DNA of 15,055 bases from Chloroflexota bacterium (GTDB taxonomy: Bacteria; Chloroflexota; Anaerolineae; UBA4142): contig JAMCRS010000149.1 of the NCBI GenBank assembly GCA_023380675.1, forward strand, positions 1-15,055. The letters run 5' to 3'. Position 1 is the first letter of the stretch; each line of letters starts with the position of its first letter. Below the pieces are notes generated by a model, which was not told where the DNA came from, did not search any database, and saw only the letters and a list, made by a program, of their open reading frames with translations. Position numbers and translations under genes: made by a program. Below, in pieces: positions 8,989-14,937 of this stretch.

Positions 8989-9140
8989 GTCGACTTGTTT
9001 CTTTAGATTCCAAGCCTAACGTGCGTTCGCGCGACGAGCGGACATCCGATACAGAAGGTGCCGGTTGACTCTCGGCCGCCGGTGCGCTGGATCCCCGTCC
9101 ATCTCGCGCGGTCCGTTTCATCCGAACCAGAGAACTCGTT

Positions 9141-11570
9141 TTACGGCAAGACCTGGACGGCGTCGGTCATAATCCAAGAGTTGCCCAACGGCTTGCCGCT
9201 GGCATCCGAAATCGTAAGCCGGTTGAGGCTCGCGAGCTCGTACATCCCGATCTCGATACGGTAGGTGCCAGGCGCCAGGTCTGACGGCAACTCGAGCGCG
9301 TAATCGTCCCGGACGATCTCGCCGTCGTCCCACAGCGAGGTAGGATAAGTGGAAGCGCGCGGCTGCGAATCAACCTGCGCCCGTAGCCGTCCCTGCGCAT
9401 CGACGAGATGCACAAACACGGTATAGTCCGCCGCCGGCTTGCCTTGCGCCTGCCAGTAAAGCGTCAGATGCAGCGTATCGCCATCGCGGGTTGGCTGAGG
9501 CGGAACGTAACTCCGCAATTCGACGTTGTCGCCCAAACGGATGCCGGCGTTTTGCGCTTGCTGCAGCTCCAGAGCCGGTGGAGGCGCGACGCTCAGTTTG
9601 AATGGACCGAGGGTTACTTTGCCTACATCGTCCCCGGCCCAATTCTTCGCCGGGGTCACGTACTCAAAGCGGGTCTGCATGACACTCACCACGACCCGAT
9701 ACGCACCGGGAATTGCGTCCGGCGGAGCCGGAATGGTCCACTCGTCCGTGAATATGCCCTCCGGCCAACCCTGACCCCGGAACAAGTCCCCCGATACGCT
9801 CGAGACCTCTTTGCCTTGCGAATCCAAGAGATGCAGTGTCAAAGCCAGCGGCTCGCTTTGATCGGCAAGCGCCCGCCAGGCAAGGGTCACTTGCAGCGGA
9901 TCGCCAGGTTCCCACTTGCGCACGTCGTCGTAGCCAACGAGTTCGACGAATTCGCCATAGTTGCCGAATCGTGCCGCTACGCGGTGCGCTGGCAAAGCCG
10001 CGCCCGTCTTGTAGACACGAATCTCATAGCCGTTGTCGTCGAACTGTTTCACCAACGCAAGGCTGGAAAAGAATTCGTCGTACTTGTCGATGGACTCACT
10101 ATAGAGCTGTGGATCGGCGAAAAAGCGGCCGTACATCCCCTGGCTGAACACCAGGTACTCAAACCCGTTCGCCGCATACCAGTTCGGCGAATGGTCCGTT
10201 ATCGAAGAGACGCCCTGTACGACGTACTTTTCCGTGTCGACGTACGGCGAATAAGATTCCTCGGCGATCCGCGTTCCGGCAGGAAGATTGTGCTCGATCC
10301 ATACCCGCGCGGTCTCGCGGCTGTCCGCCTGCAAGAGGCGCATATCGGACGCATACGCCGTTTGCGCGTTCGGCACGGCCAGCAGAGCGGCCACGGCCAC
10401 TCCTACTGTCGCGATCGCCGCGGTCGGCAGCGGCTGACGCCGCTTGAGCTCGACAAGCGCGCTCACAACCAATTCCGCGGCTTGCACACACAGGAACGGA
10501 ATGACGAGCAGGATCGTGCGGTCGTTCCGAATGAGAAGCTGACTGACAAAGGCAAAATACAGGACTGGAAAGCTGGCCAATACGATCAAATGCGAATTGC
10601 GCCGGAATGCCGCGATCACGATCGACAGCGCGGCCAACAAGACGACCGGACCCTCCGTCTGCCACAGAAAGTTGACGTACCACGCGAGTGCGCCGCCTTC
10701 CTGACCGGCGTGCCCCTCGACCGTGTACGAATTCGCCTGAAAAAGCACTCCATCCCAAAAGTGCGAAAAATCCAGGAGCGCAAACGGACTGGCGACGACG
10801 AACGCACCGGCCGCAGCGACCGCGGCGACGAACAACTCTTTGCGGCGCCAGCCGCTGCGGCCGAAGCGAATCAGGTGCGCGACGACGAGCGCGACCAGGA
10901 CAAAGCCGGCGTTGTACTTGCTCGCGATCGCCAGACCCGCCGCAAGGCCGGCGAACGCATAGTTGCGAAGGCGCGGGTCGTCGACGATTCGCAGGATGAA
11001 GAAAAACGCGACCAGATCAAAGAACATCGCGTAGACGTCGGGCCCGAAGCGATGGCTGAGCGACACGGCCGTGGGCGATACCGCAAAGAACAGGGCAGCC
11101 AGAATCGCAACCCATCGGTTGGAAGCCAGTCGGCGTCCGATAGCATATGCGACCGGGACCGACGCCGCGCTGAAGAGTGCGGTCAACCCACGCGCGATCA
11201 GCAGCTCGTCAGGCCGCGCGAGACGCCCGACGCCCATGGTAACGATTTCTGGAAAGGGAGCGGCCGCGCCGGCGGCGACCGGGACGAGGCCAATCAGGTG
11301 CCCGACCCCATAATAGAGCGCGTACGTGATCGCCGTCACGTAGAACATCAGGGTCGGATAGTACCACCAGTGCGGGTTGAGATCGCCCGTCCTCAGCATC
11401 GTCAAGGCGATCGTGATATACGTCGGCTCGTCGGGACCGTAGGTGTACGGCAGACCGTAGTTGGCGCCCAAGAGCCGCAGCGCGAGCCCCAGAACGGTCA
11501 CCGCGACGAGCGAAAATTCCAATTTGCTCGCCGCCTCCAGCAAGTGGGCGCGATTCACACGTTTGCTCAT
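9141..11570 (-). CDS. GT39/ArnT-like (PMT_2) membrane glycosyltransferase with two C-terminal beta-sandwich-like domains
   Basis: A GT-C fold glycosyltransferase of the PMT/ArnT type, which moves a sugar from a polyprenyl-phosphate donor to an acceptor on the outer face of the membrane. Numbering from ATG 11570, TM1 (about 19-36) is followed by the loop YTYGPDEPTY (43-52), with the Asp-Glu pair expected to be catalytic. Further signatures are HWWYYPTLMFY, LLIARGLTALFSAASVPVAY, SHRFGPDVYAMFF and ASKYNAGF, typical of the family. The membrane part ends near 400. The remaining half is soluble, with two related domains: VELVGYDDVRKWEPGDPLQV onward, then VELRSYVPPQPTRDGDTLHL with LTLYWQAQGKPAADYTVFVH. 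These resemble the tails of the three DUF2079 proteins. GTG at 11582 would add four residues. Acceptor and donor cannot be read from sequence. It is the first gene of the membrane/EutJ/BMC-T unit. Confidence 0.85.
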   Translation of the reverse strand: MSKRVNRAHLLEAASKLEFSLVAVTVLGLALRLLGANYGLPYTYGPDEPTYITIALTMLRTGDLNPHWWYYPTLMFYVTAITYALYYGVGHLIGLVPVAAGAAAPFPEIVTMGVGRLARPDELLIARGLTALFSAASVPVAYAIGRRLASNRWVAILAALFFAVSPTAVSLSHRFGPDVYAMFFDLVAFFFILRIVDDPRLRNYAFAGLAAGLAIASKYNAGFVLVALVVAHLIRFGRSGWRRKELFVAAVAAAGAFVVASPFALLDFSHFWDGVLFQANSYTVEGHAGQEGGALAWYVNFLWQTEGPVVLLAALSIVIAAFRRNSHLIVLASFPVLYFAFVSQLLIRNDRTILLVIPFLCVQAAELVVSALVELKRRQPLPTAAIATVGVAVAALLAVPNAQTAYASDMRLLQADSRETARVWIEHNLPAGTRIAEESYSPYVDTEKYVVQGVSSITDHSPNWYAANGFEYLVFSQGMYGRFFADPQLYSESIDKYDEFFSSLALVKQFDDNGYEIRVYKTGAALPAHRVAARFGNYGEFVELVGYDDVRKWEPGDPLQVTLAWRALADQSEPLALTLHLLDSQGKEVSSVSGDLFRGQGWPEGIFTDEWTIPAPPDAIPGAYRVVVSVMQTRFEYVTPAKNWAGDDVGKVTLGPFKLSVAPPPALELQQAQNAGIRLGDNVELRSYVPPQPTRDGDTLHLTLYWQAQGKPAADYTVFVHLVDAQGRLRAQVDSQPRASTYPTSLWDDGEIVRDDYALELPSDLAPGTYRIEIGMYELASLNRLTISDASGKPLGNSWIMTDAVQVLP

Positions 11571-11685
11571 GTCAGGATGCACTCATCCGCCAACGGCGAT
11601 CCTGCGGCCCCGCCATCTCACCCGGCGCAGTCTTGGCTAAGCGCCAAACCAACTCGCATTCCAAGATGGCGAACTCTCATCTGGA

Positions 11686-11739
11686 CCCGGCACACAGTGA
11701 GGCACTACGCACTTGCGCCTTACCCCTGCGGGTGCCGGG
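11686..11739 (-). other. 54-base inverted-repeat structure in the leader of the glycosyltransferase unit
   Basis: Perfect 8-base arms CCCGGCAC and GTGCCGGG (11686-11693 and 11732-11739) enclose 38 bases. Inside, AGGC and GCCT (11700-11703 and 11717-11720) can form a second stem. It ends about 116 bases before the ATG at 11570 and could be a structured 5' leader or an attenuator. It matches no riboswitch consensus I know, and there is no T-run after the stem. In GC-rich DNA an 8-base arm pair can also arise by chance. Confidence 0.35.
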
Positions 11740-11782
11740 ATCACAGCCAGAGTCGTCGAAGCGAAAACCCCGGCGACGCGGC

Positions 11783-11825
11783 ATCCGGATCGCGCCGAGG
11801 TGATTGCGAGGAAAGAATCCGGATC
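11783..11825. repeat. Two copies of ATCCGGATC in the gene-free region
   Basis: ATCCGGATC occurs at 11783-11791 and again at 11817-11825, 34 bases apart; the core ATCCGGAT is itself palindromic. The layout (two palindromic half-sites about three helical turns apart, upstream of an operon) is compatible with a regulator site. No regulator is identified. Confidence 0.3.
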
Positions 11826-12065
11826 ACTAGCGTTCGCAGCGGCGCGGGTACTGGCTCAGTCTATAGTCTGTCGGTCGGTCCAGCGCCCGGCAGTCGCGGC
11901 GCACGTCTATCGCGGCAGAATGGCATCTGGGCCCGGCGCTCTCGGCGCCGAGCCTGGCGTTTCATTCGCTTGCGGTGAGCGCGCCAATCCGTATATCGCG
12001 CATGCACCGTCAATATTCGCACACGCTCCGGCTCGGCCTAGAACCATCCGGCTGCCGGCCGGCGA

Positions 12066-12395
<330 letters not shown>

Positions 12396-12500
12396 TCGTG
12401 GTACCTCCTGTGTGGTTTCTGGCGCGGGCGCCGGACTCTTTTTAGCCGCGCGTGTTCGCACTGGACGCTTTGGTGGAGTGACCTTTCGCTTTGTAGCCAT
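12396..12500 (-). other. Possible 35-residue basic N-terminal extension of BMC-H (alternative start at 12500)
   Basis: In frame with BMC-H, an ATG at 12498-12500 would add a leader beginning [20 protein letters not shown], followed by Ala/Pro-rich [15 protein letters not shown]. It holds about ten Lys/Arg in its first 22 residues and reads like a real flexible basic tail, not like out-of-frame noise. The upstream ribosome binding site for this ATG is weak, whereas the internal ATG has a perfect one. Either only the short form is made, or both a short and an extended shell protein are produced from one gene. Confidence 0.4.
12404..12409 (-). promoter_or_regulatory. Strong ribosome binding site that decides the short BMC-H start
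   Basis: AGGAGG on the minus strand lies eight bases before the ATG at 12395. It is one of the best Shine-Dalgarno matches in the window and fits a shell tile needed in large copy number. Confidence 0.8.
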
Positions 12501-12598
12501 TTCTGCGCTCGTCCGACGACCGGAGAGTCCGCGTCGTCCTCCAGCCCGCGACCCGGCCCGTATCAGCCGACAACCCCGGCAGCCGTGTTGGACATGTA

Positions 12599-12619
12599 CG
12601 CCGCCCAGATGTGGCGGCG
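12599..12619 (-). other. GC-rich stem-loop just after the GTPase stop
   Basis: CGCCGCC and GGCGGCG (12599-12605 and 12613-12619) form a perfect 7-bp stem with a 7-base loop, two bases beyond the GTPase stop codon. There is no T-run after it on the minus strand. It may therefore serve mRNA stability or processing between the GTPase and BMC-H genes instead of intrinsic termination. Confidence 0.4.
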
Positions 12620-12621
12620 AG

Positions 12622-13758
12622 TCAGTTCGGCAGCGGCGCTGCGCAATAGGCGCAAACCCTGGCGTCGCGCGGGTTTTTCCTGCCGCAGTTGGGACAGATG
12701 TACCTGGCCGCAGTGGGAGCACTTAATCGCAGTGCTGGCGTAGGGAGCCTCGGCCGGGGCGCACGCTCCACAAGCCCGCGCGCCGCCTCCCGTCCCCGTG
12801 CCAAGGCGTCGGCGTATGCCTGGCGCATTCCGCGGCCGGTGAGTTTCTGTCCCGTCCGATACCAATACAGAATTGCTTCGCCGATCGCATAGGTGCCGGC
12901 ATACGCGACCGCGACTTTGGGAACGATGCCCCAAACCGGGACAAGCCCCACCAGCTGCCGGGCCACCTGCCGCCACATGAATCCCGCTCCGACGACCCCG
13001 CCCAGCTGCGTCACGTGGTCCTGCCAGCGCGGCGATAGTCCCAAGGCCAAGCCAAGCTTGTACGACATCAGACCCTGATTTTTCGTCAGCACGACCACGT
13101 CCGCGACATTGAACGGAATGTCGAGCGCAGGGAGGACTTCCGCAAGTCCAGATCCAAGCGCATACGTGGCGTTTGCAAACGACGTATCGTCTATCAAGCG
13201 GCGGGCGACGGCCGACCGGAACAACGGAAAACCGCGCGCAAGCGCGATGAGCCGCTCGGGCAGCGCCTCGATTACGCGTGGGACAAACTCGCCGGCGAGC
13301 GAGTCCGGATCGAGCGCGCTCCCCACGGCAACCCGCGCACCGCCCCAGCCGCCCACGGCCGTTCCGATCACACCGGCATCGCCCGGCGCGTCCGCCTTGT
13401 TCAAGAAGACGACGAGATTGCGACCCGCGGCTTGCCAGCCGGCGACGAGTGGTGCCTGGTCGCGCCAGTCGTCGCGCGTGACATCCAGAACAAGCACGAT
13501 CAGATCGGCACCGCCGACACGCGCCGTGGCGTCCAGATCGATTTCGACGGCCGTTCCGATCGACGCCCCGTGGCTGCGTGCGCGGGCTGCGTCCGACCGC
13601 GCGTCGCCACGCATTGCGGCGATCAGCGTGCTCTTGCCGGCCCCGGCGGATCCGACGACTGCGATCTGGACCACGCGCTCCGCTTGTTCGCGAATCGGAC
13701 GGACGTCCAGTTCCTTGAATGTCGTCCAGATATTTCCCAAGTCGAGCCAGCCGGCCAT
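12622..13758 (-). CDS. P-loop GTPase with DUF697 domain and C-terminal zinc ribbon
   Basis: A 378-residue protein with three parts. The N-terminal GTPase domain has the P-loop [11 protein letters not shown] (34-44), a hydrophobic strand [10 protein letters not shown] (85-94), the guanine-specificity motif NKAD (120-123) and a VGSAL segment (145-149) in the G5 position. The expected switch-2 DxxG motif is not recognisable ([11 protein letters not shown] occupies the place). Residues about 205-305 form a DUF697-like, partly hydrophobic domain ([20 protein letters not shown], then [20 protein letters not shown]), suggesting membrane contact. A zinc ribbon closes the protein (C355, C358, C369, C372). 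The start is ATG 13758 with GGAG at 13767-13770, eight bases upstream; GTG 13851 is in frame but extends back into the hairpin region. Between BMC-P and BMC-H genes it occupies the place of the small GTPases EutP/PduV of other microcompartment loci, but is not obviously homologous beyond the fold. Confidence 0.85.
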   Translation of the reverse strand: MAGWLDLGNIWTTFKELDVRPIREQAERVVQIAVVGSAGAGKSTLIAAMRGDARSDAARARSHGASIGTAVEIDLDATARVGGADLIVLVLDVTRDDWRDQAPLVAGWQAAGRNLVVFLNKADAPGDAGVIGTAVGGWGGARVAVGSALDPDSLAGEFVPRVIEALPERLIALARGFPLFRSAVARRLIDDTSFANATYALGSGLAEVLPALDIPFNVADVVVLTKNQGLMSYKLGLALGLSPRWQDHVTQLGGVVGAGFMWRQVARQLVGLVPVWGIVPKVAVAYAGTYAIGEAILYWYRTGQKLTGRGMRQAYADALARGREAARGLVERAPRPRLPTPALRLSAPTAARYICPNCGRKNPRDARVCAYCAAPLPN

Positions 13759-13834
13759 CGGACGTTCTCCGCCATAATGCGTGCTCGGTCGCGGATACGG
13801 CCGCGAATCGGCCGCCGCGCCGGTTCTTTGCATC

Positions 13835-13893
13835 AAAACAGCCTGGCTCACTGCCGGGGTCCACGCGGGGTGGCCGGGGACAGTGCCAGGCTG
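13835..13893 (-). terminator. Long hairpin with T-tract between BMC-P and the GTPase gene
   Basis: On the minus strand, 8-base outer arms CAGCCTGG and CCAGGCTG (13886-13893 and 13839-13846) pair. Inner pairs are CACTG/CAGTG, CCGG/CCGG and CCAC/GTGG, giving about 21 pairs with small bulges, and the outer stem is followed directly by TTTT (13835-13838). It starts nine bases after the BMC-P stop. The form is that of an intrinsic terminator, or a partial one that sets the BMC-P to downstream ratio. Because the arms are symmetrical it could also be a mobile hairpin repeat. Only its position and structure are seen. Confidence 0.6.
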
Positions 13894-13901
13894 ATTTCAG
13901 C

Positions 13902-14192
13902 TCAGGCCTTTCTAAACGTGACCTTTCCTTCGAGCTCGAGCGAGTCCACGATCGCCATAATCACGGCGTCGGTGGGAGTCTCCTTCGTAATGTTCGTCTG
14001 GCGTGCGGAGCTTCCCTGCGCGATCAAGACGACGTCGCCAACGCCCGCGTCGACCGTGTCGACTGCGACGATCGGCTTGCCCACAATCTCATTCTCGACG
14101 GTCACTTCGCGGACGATGAGCAGCTTGCGGCCCGAAATCTTGTCATCTTTGATCGTGGCTACAACGTCGCCAACGACGCGTGCGATAAGCAT
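13902..14192 (-). CDS. eutN: BMC-P pentameric vertex protein (EutN/CcmL family)
   Basis: A 96-residue vertex protein. Five copies close each corner of the icosahedral shell, so only a small number are needed per compartment. The sequence is the full family pattern: MLIARVVGDVVATIKDDKIS at the start, KLLIVREV, VGKPIVAVDTVDAGVGDVVL, the hallmark GSSAR (60-64) and TDAVIMAIVDSLE near the end. Length is normal. ATG 14190-14192 has a GGGGGA purine tract a few bases upstream. A near-consensus promoter and a tandem repeat lie directly upstream, so the transcript leader would be only about 20 bases. A terminator-like hairpin follows the stop. The symbol reflects family only; CcmL-type names would be equally valid. 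Confidence 0.93.
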   Translation of the reverse strand: MLIARVVGDVVATIKDDKISGRKLLIVREVTVENEIVGKPIVAVDTVDAGVGDVVLIAQGSSARQTNITKETPTDAVIMAIVDSLELEGKVTFRKA

Positions 14193-14204
14193 CGCCGTCC
14201 CCCC

Positions 14205-14222
14205 TGACAGGATTGACAGGAT
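14205..14222. repeat. Perfect 2 x 9 bp tandem repeat at the BMC-P transcription start
   Basis: TGACAGGAT is present twice head to tail (14205-14213, 14214-14222). It overlaps the last two bases of the -10 element and covers the expected transcription start, the position of a classic repressor site. Similar ATCCTGTCA-like runs occur as simple repeats in other genomes, so chance expansion is possible. Confidence 0.6.
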
Positions 14223-14248
14223 TATATGTCATAAAGGGTACAAGTCAA
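14221..14248 (-). promoter_or_regulatory. Near-consensus sigma-70 promoter for BMC-P
   Basis: On the minus strand TTGACT (14243-14248) and TATAAT (14221-14226) are separated by 16 bases. Ten of the twelve or more consensus positions usually scored, including the whole -10, are matched. Transcription would begin near 14214, about 22 bases before the BMC-P ATG. Confidence 0.8.
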
Positions 14249-14369
14249 GGTATCGCAAACGCAGCCCGGTGCGTTCGGAGAACACAAAGGCGCGCAGGGG
14301 GCTATTCTGCGCTACGCTGCGCCGACTGAGCCCGAGTGACGCGCCTGTAGGTTGGCGTTTTGTCATCGG

Positions 14370-14392
14370 AAAAACACGCCGGCGCGGCGGCG
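14370..14392 (-). terminator. Probable intrinsic terminator downstream of the HU gene
   Basis: On the minus strand the stem CGCCG/CGGCG (14377-14392, 6-base loop) is followed by TGTTTTT (14370-14376), about 90 bases after the HU stop. It would separate HU transcription from the BMC-P promoter. A second small hairpin, CCGCTC/GAGCGG at 14443-14460, lies closer to the stop but has no T-run. Confidence 0.45.
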
Positions 14393-14474
14393 ATAGCTCT
14401 GACTGTTGGCGGCGGAAGAGCCTCAGCAGAAGGACCGCTTGACCGCTCTCGCACGAGCGGAAAGCCTCGTGGAT

Positions 14475-14490
14475 CGCCGTCTAGACGGCG
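14475..14490. repeat. 16-base perfect palindrome overlapping the HU stop codon
   Basis: CGCCGTCTAGACGGCG reads the same on both strands and contains the HU stop codon (14481-14483). With no loop bases it is more like a protein-binding palindrome than a terminator. It may simply reflect the codons for the C-terminal Asp-Ala-Val. Confidence 0.4.
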
Positions 14491-14786
14491 TCTTTGAGTC
14501 CTTTTAGCACGCGAGCCTTGACGATCTTGCGCTCTGGCTTGGCCTTGAACGTCGTCGGCTGCTTGGTGAAGGGATTGATGCCTTCTCGCGCCGGCACCGC
14601 CGGCTTGACCACGACGTTCAACTTGAGCAGGCCGGGCAAAACGACCTCGCCGGGCCCGCCTTTGCCCAACTCTTTGGCGACTATGGAATTCAGAGCCTCG
14701 AGTACCGTGGATACTTCTTTCTTACTGAGCCCTGATTTCTCAGAGATGGCGCCTACGAAATCGGACTTGGACATTCGGTCTGACAT
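14481..14786 (-). CDS. HU-family DNA-binding protein
   Basis: A 101-residue nucleoid-associated protein that binds and bends DNA as a dimer. The N-terminal helical part (KSDFVGAISEKSGLSKKEVS) is followed by the beta-arm region with PAREGINPFTKQPTTFKAKP, where Asn-Pro at the arm tip is the family's intercalating Pro site, and a basic end KIVKARVLKGLKDAV. The NPFT and KAKP arm places it in the HU group with an extended basic arm rather than in classical E. coli HupA/B. ATG 14784-14786 has GGAGG at 14793-14797, six bases upstream, preferred over the Met four residues in. It has its own promoter and probable terminator, so it appears monocistronic. A link to the shell genes beyond adjacency is not shown. 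Confidence 0.92.
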   Translation of the reverse strand: MSDRMSKSDFVGAISEKSGLSKKEVSTVLEALNSIVAKELGKGGPGEVVLPGLLKLNVVVKPAVPAREGINPFTKQPTTFKAKPERKIVKARVLKGLKDAV

Positions 14787-14891
14787 GGTGTGCCTCCAGT
14801 TTTGATAGCCTTGCAGATTTCATTGCTGCAAACGAGGGGAATCGTTGTCGAGCACCTCCGTGGGGATGAACTGAACGTCCAGACAGCGCAC

Positions 14892-14920
14892 AGTATATGA
14901 CAGTTAACCATGCGAGTCAA
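14892..14920 (-). promoter_or_regulatory. Near-consensus sigma-70 promoter for the HU gene
   Basis: On the minus strand TTGACT (14915-14920) and TATACT (14892-14897) are 17 bases apart, the optimal spacing. The leader to the HU ATG would be about 100 bases. The -35 hexamer is identical to that of the BMC-P promoter. Confidence 0.8.
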
Positions 14921-14937
14921 CGGTACCCCACGGCTTC

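Larger units (their letters stand above)
11583..12065. other. 483-base gene-free region between BMC-H and the glycosyltransferase gene
   Basis: I see no convincing gene on either strand. The plus frame at 11713-12072 is open but has a composition (Ala/Arg/Pro-rich, no motif) typical of antisense noise. The region contains a 54-base inverted-repeat structure (11686-11739), two copies of the palindromic ATCCGGATC (11783-11791 and 11817-11825) and a 12-base palindrome CTCGGCGCCGAG (11941-11952). I found no well-spaced -35/-10 pair on the minus strand. TTGACG and TATACG do occur near 12000 but are only 12 bases apart. It probably holds the promoter or leader of the downstream unit, which I could not locate. 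Confidence 0.5.

Noticed and set aside
7427..9121. 564-codon minus-strand frame over DUF2079 paralogue 3
   Set aside because: Shadow of the real frame; it lacks membrane segments and family signatures.
11941..11952. 12-base palindrome CTCGGCGCCGAG as an operator
   Set aside because: Composed only of G/C-rich steps and expected by chance in this base composition; not near a recognisable promoter.
9408..11978. 856-codon open frame on the plus strand
   Set aside because: It is antisense to the GT39-like gene, rich in Arg/Gln/Asp with no domain or hydrophobic pattern, and is explained by codon bias in GC-rich DNA. The minus-strand protein has clear family motifs.
11980..12025. TTGACG and TATACG on the minus strand as a promoter for the membrane unit
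   Set aside because: The hexamers are only 12 bases apart, too close for a sigma-70 promoter.
12622..13851. Longer GTPase start at GTG 13851
   Set aside because: The extra 31 residues start inside the terminator-like hairpin and resemble no domain, whereas ATG 13758 has GGAG at ideal spacing and leads directly into the GTPase fold.
13432..14442. 336-codon plus-strand frame across the GTPase and BMC-P genes
   Set aside because: Antisense to two genes of recognised families; no recognisable domain or ribosome binding site.
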